Positions 9,443-19,781 of a DNA stretch of 64,000 nt are shown piece by piece. The DNA is from Acholoe squamosa (Eukaryota > Annelida > Polychaeta > Phyllodocida > Polynoidae): contig OX439046.1 in NCBI GenBank assembly GCA_949317995.1, positions 74,354,286 to 74,418,285 on the forward strand, given 5' to 3'. The stretch's first letter is position 1. Every line of letters begins with the position of its first letter. A program made the translations under genes and the position numbers. The notes beneath the pieces were generated by a model that was not told the DNA's origin, searched no databases, and worked only from the letters and a program-made list of their open reading frames with translations.

Positions 9443-9692
9443 TGACCCTGTCAGGGCCGCTGATGCATTAATGCATCATGCCCATTGGTCATCATGATGC
9501 ACCAATGAAGTGCTGGCGAGACTACTCGCCAGCACATCATTGGTGCATCATGACGACACTGGGGGAGTATATGCATCAACCCTGTAGGGTCAGCATGATG
9601 AAATGCTGGCAAGCAGTCTCACCAGCCTTGCATTGATGCATCATGACGACCTACGCGCATTAATGCACCAGCCGTCCTGAGAGGTTAACAAT
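9443..9692. mobile_element. P-family element, two hairpins
   Basis: GACCCTGTCAGGGCCGCTGATG opens the element and CGTCCTGAGAGGTTAAC closes it. Two hairpin-2 modules are present (AATGAAGTGCTGGCGAGACT and GAAATGCTGGCAAGCAG), separated by a hinge ACCCTGTAGGGTCAGC. No hairpin-1 module is seen. The outer arms are complete but have several substitutions. Confidence 0.85.
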
Positions 9693-9742
9693 TATCCATA
9701 ATGATTTTACCATGCATGAATCTATGATCAGAATGTAGGTAT

Positions 9743-9744
<2 letters not shown>

Positions 9745-9806
<62 letters not shown>
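9745..9806. repeat. (TA)n microsatellite
   Basis: About 31 uninterrupted TA dinucleotides. Both strands give false Tyr-Ile ORFs. Confidence 0.98.
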
Positions 9807-9807
<1 letters not shown>

Positions 9808-9949
9808 GTCATGTTTCTCAAATAAAATAATGGAATCACATTTAGATGGATATGAGAATATATCTCTATTCATATTATGCTTTAGAATACTCAATATATG
9901 ACGCTATTTGTATACAAGGCTTTATGTCATGGCAGAAACGAGTGTTACT

Positions 9950-10412
9950 GGGAAGCGATATTCGCACGGGAATCCCGTGAGAATAACACTCTTATTCACA
10001 CGGGATTTTCTAGTACACAGGACTTGAAAATTCTGGGAAACAAGACTAGTTATTTGAGAAACAGGACAAATATTTTGGAAACAGGACAACATGACTAGTT
10101 ATTTGGGAAGCGGAACATCTTCAGCACACAGGATGCATAATTAATAAATACGGGAATATGTGATCAGGACAAGAAATTCTGGGAAACGGGACTGCAAAAA
10201 AAGGGGAAAAATTTACATGTATCCCATTTCCTAGACACACTGGTCCCGTTTCCTGGTTTCCCGTTTATCAAATGTCCTGTTTCCAAAATTTATTGTTTTT
10301 TGTCCTGTTTCTCAAATATTTTGTACTGTTTCTCAAATGTCCTGTTTCCTAGAAAATCTTGTGCAAATAAGAATCTTACTTGCGCGAGATGCCCATGCCA
10401 TTATCATCGGTC
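9950..10412. mobile_element. Foldback element with 9-bp target duplication
   Basis: The 9-mer AGTGTTACT occurs at 9941-9949 and 10413-10421, exactly at the outer edges of imperfect inverted arms of about 60 bp. The arms read GATATTCGCACGGG on the left and GATAATGGCATGGG in the complement of the right end, both continuing to GATTTTCTAG. The 463-bp interior is built of inverted copies of GGAAACAGGAC. No ORF is present. A 9-bp TSD with long arms is typical of Mutator-like non-autonomous elements. Confidence 0.8.
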
Positions 10413-10554
10413 AGTGTTACTATAGAATAGTACTGGACATTCCGTATTCAATGTGGGGATGGAATACAATGTGGCTGTATTCAATGGGTGTCCGCCATCT
10501 TGGATATTGAACAGATCTGAGCAGTTTTTCTTTATTTAAAAGCAAAATAACCCC

Positions 10555-10700
10555 TTAGCCATGACATAAATGCAAATGTCCACTTCCATGGGATTTTTTA
10601 CATTGTATTCCCCGAGATGGGACTGGCATATCCCACGAAGCCATATAATGGTGTAAAAATATCCCATGGTCGTGGACATTTGCTTATTTATTAAATTCCT
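10555..10700. repeat. Short foldback repeat
   Basis: Left arm ATGCAAATGTCCACTTCCAT then GGGATTTTTTACA; right arm GTGTAAAAATATCCCATGGT then CGTGGACATTTGC. The loop is about 45 bp. A small TIR element or its remnant; no second copy was seen in the window. Confidence 0.7.
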
Positions 10701-10826
10701 CCTATCCATTTTATAGGGTATAATTCCTGAATCTAGAATGATTTAGAGTTTAATAACAGCTCACCAGTCAATATCTAGCTGTTCTAATAATTGTATTTTT
10801 GAAAAACACAAGACCTGCTGTTAATA

Positions 10827-10912
10827 CAAATCCAATGACTCTACAGTAGATTGCCCTGTAAGCAGTACACTGTTATTCACTGCTGATTTACAATTCGGCC
10901 TGAGAGTGTGGC
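10827..10912 (+). repeat. Direct repeat, copy 1 (pair with 11850-11937)
   Basis: Begins CAAATCCAATGACTCTACAG and includes AGATTGCCCTGTA, CAGTACACTG and GATTTACA. The second copy lies about 1.0 kb downstream in the same orientation. The interval between them contains two P copies and a foldback. No LTR signature (TG...CA ends, primer site) was found. Confidence 0.75.
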
Positions 10913-11008
10913 CCCCTCCTGGGGGAAAATCATGCAAACAATGAGATTTATTGTATCAATTTTGCCATAAACCTCCTTCAGAAGCTCAGAGAGGTTAAAC
11001 ATAGAAGG

Positions 11009-11147
11009 TTAATACATAAACCCCTGAAGGGTCACCATGATGCTCCGTTGAAGTGCTGGTGAGTAGTCTCGCCAGCACTTCATTGGTGCATCATGACAAC
11101 CAATGGGCATGATGCATTAATGCATCAGCAGCCCTTAAAGGATTAAG
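11009..11147. mobile_element. P-family element, half-length
   Basis: Starts within the hinge (ACCCCTGAAGGGTCACCATGATGC). Hairpin 2 and the right arm are intact, ending CAGCAGCCCTTAAAGGATTAA. The left arm is missing. Confidence 0.85.
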
Positions 11148-11149
11148 AC

Positions 11150-11338
11150 ATGATGCACCAATGCATTTGTGCATCATGTCCACTGACCCTCCAGGACCCA
11201 TGGTTTGTCATGATACAGGAATGCAGTACTTGTGAGTTACTTGCTAGAGCTACATCCATGCATCATGACGACTAATGGGCATAACCCGGGGCGTAATGGA
11301 TCAATGCACCACCGCCTATTCAAAGGTTTAGGGCATAA
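11150..11338. mobile_element. P-family element, decayed
   Basis: CATGATGCACCAATGCATTT, GACCCTCCAGGACCC, hairpin-1 remnants (AGGAATGCAGTACTTGTGAG / CTAGAGCTACATCCATGC) and right arm GACGACTAATGGGCATAA. The end CAAAGGTTTA is a broken terminus. Confidence 0.75.
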
Positions 11339-11509
11339 TGTAATTATTTGATTACTTATGGTTATATTGACAATAAGAAGTGTGCCTAATGAAGTCCTGC
11401 CCCACCCTGGTTACACTGTAATACTGCGCACCTGTATATAGTTCAGGTGCTAGTGTATTTTTAGAATACACCAGGACTTGCTGCTGCAAAAGGATGCATG
11501 CTTGGAGAA

Positions 11510-11812
11510 TCTACCTGGCCCTCCATGGAGACGAATGTTGACACCGCCGCGGTTCCCGGGGTGCCCGGCCAAACAGGGGTTCGGAGCCCCCAATCAAGGA
11601 TATATGCCAGATCTCATCTGAATTTGAATTACATTCAGATTAGATCATCTGAAACTTATGGAAACTTAAATGGAAGATTATTATTCAGATGAGATCTCAT
11701 CTGAAAACAGTCGGAAGTGTGTGACAGCATGGTTCCACCACGTCCCTGAGGAACTGAGGCGGCATGAATGTTTGTCTCCAGTGTGACATCATTATACTTC
11801 CGGCCAGGTAGA
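11510..11812. mobile_element. Foldback element, TCTACCTGGCC ends
   Basis: Ends TCTACCTGGCC and GGCCAGGTAGA. The arms continue imperfectly through GGAGACGAATGTTGACACCG on the left and CGGCATGAATGTTTGTCTCC on the right. The middle carries inverted copies of AGATGAGATCTCATCTG and CATTCAGATTAGATCATC. About 303 bp, non-coding; one copy in the window. Confidence 0.7.
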
Positions 11813-11849
11813 AATCCCCAGAAGACACCCAGATGCCTTGCTGCAAGTA

Positions 11850-11937
11850 CAAATCCAATGACCCTACAGTAGATTGCCCTGTACCCAGTACACTGGTTCT
11901 CGCTGCAGATTTACATTTCGGGCTCAGAGTGTATGTA
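11850..11937 (+). repeat. Direct repeat, copy 2 (pair with 10827-10912)
   Basis: CAAATCCAATGACCCTACAG followed by the same AGATTGCCCTGTA and CAGTACACTG blocks. It begins about 40 bp after the end of the TCTACCTGGCC foldback. Confidence 0.75.
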
Positions 11938-11939
11938 TG

Positions 11940-12600
11940 TAGTACAGGTACAGGGTACAGGGGTCATACAACATAAGCATTTTAGGTGTCTTTTTGTTTC
12001 CATCCCATAACGTAAACTATATTTGTACATAGTGTTACAATTCTGGGAATAAAACTGGTAGAGCACTTATAATTACTGGTAGTAGAAACAATAGACACTT
12101 AAAGTGTGAATGCCAGCTGGGAAAACACCACTATTCACATATCCACTTGGTGACAATCTCGGTGATTAATTTTATCAGTACCTGGAATTTTTCGAAGAAA
12201 ATAGGTCAGGGAACCCATAAGGTCTGTATTAGATATTGGCCAAGGCATAGGTACTTCAAAATGTTACCCACCGTCGATAGAGGGAGCCTATGTGCTGTAC
12301 AATGTGTGGCCAACTATCAGCTCGGGAGTGCTCGTCGATAGCTGGCAGGTAATCCATATCTACATAAATTGCAATAACAATATAATGCCATGTACATGAG
12401 GTAATTTCAATAGTGTGGAAATACATGTATAGTCAAATAACCAATAACAACTAAAAATAAAGCAAGCAACAACTCAACATGCAGTACAACTATTCTATTC
12501 TAACATAGCATTCTACTATATAATTACATTATGCTACTCCTTCTCCTCAAGGGAGCGTCTCAAGGTAGCACTAAAAATCAATGGCAATTATAGAGTTAAC
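11940..12600. other. No gene seen
   Basis: AT-rich sequence without a recognised repeat or convincing exon. A 64-codon frame at 12147-12341 has no supporting signal. Confidence 0.4.
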
Positions 12601-12601
12601 A

Positions 12602-12808
12602 TGATGATGTATGGCTGACCACTCTCGTAAAGGTTGATGATACGTGAGGCGTGAGTGAAGCGCATGTATAATGTAGACTCTAGATAGGTAGTACAACCTC
12701 TTAACTTATTGCCTGAGTGTATTTATGGGTATATGATGATGTTTGGCTGAGCTGTGGCCATTCTCGTAAAGGTTGATGATACGTGAGTGAAGCACGTGTA
12801 TAATGTAA
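12602..12808 (+). repeat. Duplicated 75-bp block
   Basis: Two copies, 12602-12675 and 12733-12808, share ATGATGATGT, TGGCTGA, CTCGTAAAGGTTGATGATAC, GTGAGTGAAGC and GTGTATAATGTA. The first carries the full 14-mer GAGGCGTGAGTGAA (12646-12659). The second has lost GAGGC. Confidence 0.8.
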
Positions 12809-13027
12809 AAATTTTGTGATTTTTTGTTTCAAAAACAAAGAACTGATATTCTATAGGAGACATACATCACAGAGAGCATGGATGCACACATAACACAATA
12901 TTTACACACAAATGCATTAGTGAAGTTACATTTAAGGATTCAATTTTGAAAAATTCTACTAACAGAGGCTGGATCCACAAAACACACATTTTTACATACA
13001 AGTTACATGTTACATCATAATACTTAC

Positions 13028-13406
13028 ACATAATCCTCTGCAAGGCCCAGGTTGCCCGGTGGTGGCGGTGAAGAGTCGGCTGGTCGGCCAGTCGAGCGTT
13101 GGCTGCCCCTCCGCTCAGGAGACGGCTTCCTCGCAACCTGGCGGACTGGTTGAGTCGTCCGGCTCTCCTTAGCCACCTCCAGGGCAACCTGTCCTTGCTC
13201 CCCCGCCGTTGTCGGTGCTGCCTGCTGCACGGGTGGCGCTGCTGCTGGTGTGTGGGCACTGGTCTTGGCTTGGCCTCCCGCCTTGCCCTTTCCGGGTGGT
13301 AATGTGCCTACTACCGTGGCTGTGGTGGGCCTTGGGGAGGACCTGCCGGCCAGGCTTTCATCCCCGACGAGATGACGATGGGGCTGTTCTCCTGCTCACC
13401 AGTCTC
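13028..13406 (-). CDS. Exon 3, frameshifted
   Basis: Lies between an acceptor ending TTTTAAG and a near-perfect donor GTAAGT. In phase with exon 2 it opens ETGEQENSPIVISSG and meets TAG after 31 codons (13311-13313). One base inserted in the GTCGGGGATG stretch moves it into the frame that is open to the donor, reading GDESLAGRSSPRPTTATVVG and later a Pro/Gln/Arg-rich tail. The 379-nt length plus one base matches the donor phase. This supports a one-base loss, either real decay or a sequencing error in the G run. Confidence 0.45.
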
Positions 13407-13641
13407 CTTAAAAGTAGAGCAAGTCCATTAGTATTATACAAGGCACACGCTCCACGTTGTTGAACAACCTTTACCAGAATAGCCACAAGTCAGCTTTACA
13501 TTAGCATATACCAATAAGTACATTCATTTAACTCAAATTAATTTCTATACAACAGTACAGATGTTTGACCACAACTCAGGTATACAACATCATATACTAT
13601 CCACATCTTTGAAAAGAAAATTCAACACTCATTGCACCTAC

Positions 13642-13944
13642 CACGTCACTCTCATCAGGGGACGAGAAGGACACCCGCTGGTACCTGGGGCAAGGGGCAA
13701 AGGGGAGGCAGACAGTCAGCTTGCCATGCCCCTTGCCCCGGCCCCCTGCGGGTGTCCCTCTTCCCACCGCCGCGGGTGCCAGTGTGGAGGATGCAGCCAG
13801 ACGTGCAGCTGCCTGCTCTGGCACCGACACAGCAGCAGCGGGTCCGGCCGATGTGCCCTCTCCAGCGCTGTCCTTCAGCTGCTACTTGGCCTTCTTGCCT
13901 CTGGGCGCTTGGGGTATGGGTGGAAGTCCCAACTTCACGCGCTT
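13642..13944 (-). CDS. Exon 2, interrupted by an in-frame TAG
   Basis: 303 nt between acceptor TTCTGAATTCAG and donor GTAGGT, entering and leaving in phase 0. The first 20 codons read KRVKLGLPPIPQAPRGKKAK, then TAG. The same frame stays open beyond it for 80 codons, rich in Ala, Gly and Pro, and ends YQRVSFSSPDESDV. A strong internal acceptor (CCCCTTTGCCCCTTGCCCCAG) just before the YQRV codons suggests an alternative, shorter exon that would skip the stop. Confidence 0.45.
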
Positions 13945-14131
13945 CTGAATTCAGAAAAAGGAAACTCACATTAAATTAATTGTGAGTTACTCACAGCAGT
14001 GCCTGACAAAATGTATTTGACCCTTGATTTTGTATACTTATTAACATTCTTAATATTAAAGTGATGCAATTAGGTAAGTACAATATAAATAATATTGCAG
14101 CTCTATATCTAATCTCTTAAATATATCATAC

Positions 14132-14461
14132 CTTGTTTTCGGCCTGATGCTCCCAGCTGGCCTTGGTCCGCAGGTTGGACAATTCCTGCTTGGGGCGTCT
14201 CTCGTCAGCAGAGTCCAGCTCCTTACGACGCTCGCGACTGGCCCTCATTTCGGCAGTGTGGTCCTTGTCGTACTGATCCTTACCCTGTGTAGCGATCAGT
14301 TTCTCATGGTAAAGTGCCTGTGATGGTGCATGGGACTTGACATTGGAATTCTCGTCCTCCTGGTCAGGGGCATCAGGGGCATCAACAGGCCGGTTCTTTG
14401 TTGTCCGCTGTGGGCGCTTTGGTGGCTCTCCGCCACCGCCGCTGCTGGCTATGTCAGCCAT
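14132..14461 (-). CDS. Coding exon 1, N-terminal region of unknown charged protein
   Basis: 110 codons, starting at an ATG placed directly after a strong acceptor (polypyrimidine tract then GCAG at 14462-14465) and ending AAG before GTATGA. The protein begins MADIASSGGGGEPPKRPQR, continues through an acidic stretch (DAPDAPDQEDENSN), and ends in a basic, probably helical or coiled region (EMRASRERRKELDSADERR). This composition suggests a disordered nuclear or adaptor protein, but no family is recognised. The exon is clearly more GC-rich than its flanks, and its frame is intact throughout. Confidence 0.55.
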
Positions 14462-14465
14462 CTGC

Positions 14466-15918
14466 AAAAAAGAAAGAAATGAGTAAATAGTTACGAGTAA
14501 TGTTCCCATATACTTAAGGATGATGGTCAATAACCCCCACAAAAAAATCAGAACAAATTAGGATATTATAGAAATTTTTAGTGACCAAATATATCAGAAA
14601 CATAGAAATTCAGTCACCACAAAAATTCTTTGAAAAAAAATCATCCAGAATCTAACCATTGACAATTGTGTGAGTTAGAGGTACCATAGGGGCATATCAT
14701 GGTGGAATATGATGGAGCTGTGTGCATTGGATGTGCCAATCCTGGTCAAAATACAGAAAATACAGGAAATGAGGCGTGAGTGAATTCAAGAAATAAAGTA
14801 CAGGTGTACTGTGGCCATAGTGCAAGGGTAAGGTCACATAGTTAATATGATAGAGGTAGGTCATATCTAACATACCAAACAAAAAAAGTTTCCCCCAAAC
14901 CAACATGGCGACCACTGCGTGGCCATCTTGCCCTACGTGAGGCGTGAGTGAACGTGTGAGGCGTGAGTGAACACTACCCCCTAAAAGTGGCCAATATGGC
15001 TATGTTTTCGCTCCCACAGGAGGATTAATACACTAAAATGATCAAATGGAGGTTGGAAAAGGATTATACCCGCCAAAAAACCACAGAAATAGGCCGTGAG
15101 AGGGCCTAAAAGTTCAGAACGGGGCTGAAATTTTGTCATTCAGGCCCAAATTGGGGTGGGGGGTTGTCTCAAAACATCCAAACATGGCATAAAATGTGTC
15201 TCACTCACATAGGTGACTCTATTCTAAGGAATTACCATCAATTTAGACCCAAGCATACATCAATCGGACTACAAAAAGGCAAAATCTAGCCGGGGAACCA
15301 ATCATTCACTCACGCCTCACTTTCCGGCAAAAGGAAAAATGTTGCCCCTGATGCATCCAAAATGGGCCTGGCCGCAACCCAAGCATCCCCCTTTGGTGGA
15401 TTTTACCCCTAACACCAAAAATACATTGTTTCGGTACACAATATGTGATCTACGGGCACCCACACACATTTTTAACAATATCTCATCAAATTTCCTTACC
15501 TTTTAGATGAAAGTCTTGGAGATTTTGCAGGAAATTACTGCTTGGAAGTTGTGTTGAGTTTTGTATGAGATCCTCTGAGTTATTTTTTACCAGACCAGGA
15601 TGTGGGTCATTTTCGCCAGGCAACAGGAAGTTGTCTTCTTTTTCCCGCGCTGTTTTTCCCGCCCCGGTTCACTCACGCCTCACTTTGCGATGAGACACCC
15701 CATACAGCCCAACGAGGGGGCATATGACCGTAATTCTTTTTCATACATGATCCATACAGGCTAAAAGTGTGTACAGAGTACAGAAACTGTATGTAGTGAT
15801 GAAATTTACTTCTGTTTAGAGGTAAAAGACCGTGAGGCGTGAGTGAATTTGGTGTGCATTGAAAATCACTATTATCTACCTGGCTTAGGTAATTCTCGAA
15901 GTACATCAAAAAACTTTC
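14466..15918. other. Upstream of the decaying gene; carries the 14-mer GAGGCGTGAGTGAA
   Basis: No exon is identified, though a 5' UTR exon of the minus-strand gene could be here. The 14-mer occurs at 14771, 14939 and 14958 (plus), 15305 and 15668 (minus) and 15834 (plus). Flanking sequences around these copies do not align with one another. Confidence 0.5.
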
Positions 15919-15919
15919 T

Positions 15920-16155
15920 ATGGCGCATGGGCATGGACTGGTTACCAGATTTAGTCTGTGTAGGTATTATCCATATGCTATAGTAAGGTGGTGACTTTGC
16001 CAAAGTAACCACTCACCTCTGTAATCAAGGTCTGTGCATAGCAAATAAAGGCACCAGAGGGCAGCACTGTTCCCTTTACTTTCTCACCCTTACTATAGCA
16101 TATGGATAATACCTACACAGACTAAATCTGGTAACCAGTCCACGCCCGTGCTATG
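15920..16155. mobile_element. Foldback element with arms of about 65 bp
   Basis: Left arm 15924-15993 and right arm 16087-16152 are near-perfect complements, including GGACTGGTTACCAGATTTAG and CTGTGTAGGTATTATCCATA. The loop of about 90 bp contains CACCAGAGGGCAGCACTGTT. The arms are so alike that insertion must be recent. No TSD is certain and no other copy is in the window. Confidence 0.85.
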
Positions 16156-16447
16156 GAGGTTACCCACCTGGGGTACCTCTTGATTGTATATAATAAGGAA
16201 AATTGTGCTCTGTTGTGAGGGTCTGGATGGTCACTTTGAAAAATAATTCACTCATGCCTCATTGTGTAAAATTCATGTTTGAATGCACATAGAAGATAAA
16301 TTATAGCCCAGGACCCACCCAAACCATATGGAAATCTTAGCTATGACCCTCCACTAAGGAATAAAATTATTATTGGTGGTGTAGAAGTGTTTCCCTTGCT
16401 ATTATATGCCCAAGGAACGACATGTCCAGTAAATCTTGGAATGACCC
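16156..16447. other. No gene seen
   Basis: AT-rich sequence. One variant 14-mer (ATGCCTC instead of ACGCCTC) lies at 16247-16260 on the minus strand. Confidence 0.4.
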
Positions 16448-16486
<39 letters not shown>

Positions 16487-16487
16487 G
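16448..16487. repeat. (TA)n microsatellite
   Basis: TA repeat with one TTTA interruption. Confidence 0.95.
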
Positions 16488-16805
16488 CAGCAACCCATGA
16501 AGGGTTAATTAATACTTCAAATTCTCATACGATGGTAAAGGGTTAAAGTCACATTGTGATTGAATGAATCAAAGACAGTGACAAGTTTAATTAGTTATCT
16601 AAGGGGGCGCCACTACGCCCTCACAAATATCCCTAAAGGCACGTGATCGCCGCGAGATTGGCCTCATTTTATGACCTTTTGGGGGACCCAAGGTCAAGAT
16701 CGCGGCGCCTGTGTCAGTCCTTATTGGCGGTACTAGCGATCTGCATGTTCTTTGTGACTTTCTTATTAAAGTATGATTTGACTTGAAAGCCGCCGACCAG
16801 CTCCT

Positions 16806-17062
16806 TTAAAGCTTTAAGGGCCGCTGATTCATTAATGAATTCTGTTCATTGCACAGCAGTGTATGTGAATGCAGCCCTGGTGAGTCACTCGCCAGTGCTG
16901 CATTCTTGCATCATGCCAACTCTACAAGGTGGATACACTCCCCCCAGGGTCAGGATGATACTCAAATGAAGTGCTGGTGAGCAGATTCGCCAGCACTTCA
17001 TTGGTGCATCATGACGATCAATGGGCATGATGCACTCCTGCACCAGCAGCCCTTATAGGGTT
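16806..17062. mobile_element. P-family element, full-length two-hairpin form
   Basis: Shows the family plan in order. Left end CTTTAAGGGCCGCTG; left arm; hairpin 1 (GAATGCAGCCCTGGTGAGT / ACTCGCCAGTGCTGCATTC); hinge with ACTCTACAAGGTGGATACAC and CAGGGTCAGGATGATAC; hairpin 2 (AATGAAGTGCTGGTGAGCAG / TTCGCCAGCACTTCATT); right arm CATGACGATCAATGGGCATG; end CAGCCCTTATAGGGTTA. TTAACCC ends resemble piggyBac-type non-autonomous elements, but no transposase is present and the class is inferred. It follows unique sequence containing a CpG-rich GATCGCGGCGCC segment. Confidence 0.9.
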
Positions 17063-18955
17063 ATACGCTGTACTCGTTCATTTGATGTGGATTTTGTTGA
17101 CATCTTGGCGGGTGTTTAGATTAAAGGAGTCCTTTGATGCTGTAGTTGGACGATCTAAGTGGGGTTTTTTAATTCAGCGTCTAACTTAAAGGGACCCAAT
17201 AGTGACATCACGGAACAACAAAAAGTAACACACTTTAACCCTTAACGTGCCGCATAGTACACCAATGGGTCACTCCATTCGATGTAAAGAGCGGCGGGGG
17301 ACTGCAAAACCATAGATTAATATTGTTGTTGTTGGAAATTTCATTGATTGCAAATACGCACAATACATGGGTACTTAATTTTCGTGTCAATCAATATTGA
17401 AAATTCAAAGAACAATAATAATGACGAGAGTAAACGAACATACATTGTACAACATTAATGATCCAATACTAGACCATATTTTGTTTCAGAACTCAGAGCT
17501 AACACAGCGTTTCCGGGTGAAAAAAAAAGTATAAACCTTATTACGTCACAGTGCTTGTGAAAAAATCATATTTCACCAAATAGTATTAATTTTTTAGTAT
17601 AGCCTTGAACAGAGTACTAGGAGATATTTTTCTCTAAAATTTCCCCAATACTCCCTTAAACCCTGTATAGTGGTAAGATGGGATGGGGGAGGCTCTGAGA
17701 TGGCCATAGGTCTTTGAATTTTGAAAATCCGTTGATTAAAATAAAAGTTATGATTTTTTTACTTTTACACTCGCATCTGCAAAGTCTGGGTGCGCCTTAT
17801 ACGCAAGGTGCGCCTTATACGCAAGGTATTAGGGTACTTGTATGTACGTATCCTGTATCTATCTGTACAATCCATTTAGATATCTATATAGACCAATATA
17901 CGGGTACTTATCTCTCAGTCATACACCTCTCCCTATCTCGTACTGTATCAGATCGTCCCGGAAACAGATCCACATTAATCCCGTCTAATCTCGCGGGATT
18001 AGGCTCGGGCTGCGTCTGTGTGTACGTGGGGACACCTGGTGTCAGAACGGGTCATCACAGGACGTAGTTTAATGGGGACCTCATTGTACGTCAAGTTCTG
18101 GGTTTTTTAGGCCTAGACTGCAGCATTGTCGTTTTCCTCGGGGACAGTAAGATGTAGGAAAGTTTGTATTCAATGATATATTCGTTTGTTGTTTATCTAT
18201 TTATCAATTTATCCATTTATTTAATATCTATCTAGTAAATCAATGCGTTAACTGGTATCTACGAGAACTTTCTGGGGTTTAGAACTGTTTTCTCTTTTTT
18301 CTCCCCCCCCCCACCTTTTCTTTCTTAAATCAAGCATTTGGGTTGGGCACTGAATGGAAGACACTGATAGTATATCATCAGGACCCTTTCCTCTTTGTAG
18401 ATAGAGACGTATTGGCACTAGGGGTATAATTATGAGACCATGTCCTCATGTAGAGGTCAGGTAGGCCTTGTATAACACAAGGTGATAACATGGAACACAT
18501 TGATACCTGTCTATCCCTGTCTGGACACATGGTCCATGGAGATGGAAATGTGGTGTAGACCACAGAGAATCTATCATCATTATCCCTTTTATATTAGCTT
18601 CATTGTGGCATTAACCCGGGGGCAAACACTATCGCCGGGACAGTATCCAAATAACAAATTCAGAATCAAAATCCTGGTTTGATGCTCATAAAAATAGCAA
18701 AAACGTATTCAAGAAAATTCCTAACACACAGGGTATTTACTAGAACAATTTTGGCCCATTTCTCCTTATCTGGTTGGTATTTCAGCTGAAGGCAGATGGC
18801 TCATCAAAAGAAATTCACAATACACAATGGAAGGTTATATTCCCACGAGTTGGGCCAAACGTCTGCATCACTGAACTAGCGATGCCAGTTCATTACTTGG
18901 GGGGGGGGGGGCAACCATTATCTGTGTAAAAAAGAGAGAAAATGCCGATATCTAT
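17063..18955. other. No supported gene; 18-bp tandem repeat at 17791-17826
   Basis: TGCGCCTTATACGCAAGG occurs twice in tandem at 17791-17808 and 17809-17826. Related 'aaggcgcacc' sequence occurs near 32145 and 51270, so this may be a shared element. The rest shows no exon or repeat that I can support. Confidence 0.5.
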
Positions 18956-18959
18956 AATA

Positions 18960-19410
18960 TGGGTGTGGACCCCTAAAATTGACGTTCCGACATGGGCTAT
19001 TTTAGGCTTAGTGACACGGGACATGAACAATTTCTTAAAATTGACATGGTGGCATGAACAATTTCTTAAAATCAACATGGTGACATGAACATTTCTTAAA
19101 ATTTACATGGGGACATGGCCTTATTTTAAAATCGACATGTGACATGGGGGACCCCCCATCCACACCCCCTGTAATATTGCAGTTGAAGGTTGGCCACTTT
19201 CTGTATAATAATTATGGGGCCCTGGAACGGGGTCCCCATGTCACTTTCACATGTCACATAAATCCCCAATGCCCTTCTCCCTAGAGACTATCCCATGTCA
19301 AATGTAAGAAAGCACGCATGTCGCTAATCTTTTTGCCTCATGTCACTAAGGCCTATGTTGCATGTCGATTCTAAGAAATGGTCATGTCACCATGTCGAAT
19401 TAGCTGGTCG
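18960..19410. repeat. Foldback rich in CATGTC, copy 1
   Basis: The left half (18965-19150) repeats GACATGG and AATTTCTTAAAATTGACATG. The right half (19222-19410) carries the complements (CATGTCACATAAATCCCC, CATGTCGATTCTAAGAAATG). Part of the right half recurs at 20428-20660. A large, partly tandem inverted repeat. Confidence 0.7.
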
Positions 19411-19781
19411 CCGGGAGTGGTCCAGGTCCCAATAATGCTATCTGTATCAAATGAAGTATATCCAAAAATGTGTAAAATTCCTCTTACTCTGACTCTTACA
19501 ATACGCTGAACCTTTTCTGAATTCTCTTTTAAATTAAAATGCATTGTTCAGCTTATGTCCTACATGCGTAATCTCGTCACTCTCCATGCAGAGTTTCAGT
19601 CTGTTCTACCCCAGCTGTAACTCATTGACCTTGACTCCCATGTGACCTTGACATTGTAGATCTAATCCACTTAGTACCTGGTCTATATCTCCTTGGCAAC
19701 GCTATTAACAAAACATGCTAAGGACACTGTAACCCTCTCTCTCCCAAATACCTTCTGACTCAGACTAAATATCAACACATG

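Larger units (their letters stand above)
13028..14461 (-). pseudogene. Three-exon gene for a charged low-complexity protein, probably decaying
   Basis: Three exons on the minus strand are joined by consensus splice sites and compatible phases. The product would be hydrophilic and rich in Pro, Ala, Ser, Lys and Glu, with acidic patches and an SPIVISS motif, and with no globular domain I recognise. Two lesions are seen. TAG at 13882-13884 follows the first 20 codons of exon 2 and is plausibly a CAG changed by one C-to-T. Exon 3 needs one extra base near 13370 to keep the long frame open; with that base its length also fits its phase-2 donor. If the TAG is the true end, the gene makes a 130-residue protein and the rest is 3' UTR. 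The start exon is preceded by a splice acceptor, so at least one 5' UTR exon lies upstream. Function unknown. Confidence 0.5.

Noticed and set aside
9685..9894. Tyr-Ile repeat proteins, here and near 32912, 49829, 53773 and 58719
   Set aside because: All are translations of (TA)n microsatellites.
10827..11937. LTR retrotransposon bounded by the 85-bp direct repeats
   Set aside because: No TG...CA ends, no primer-binding site, no polypurine tract, and no gag or pol frame between them.
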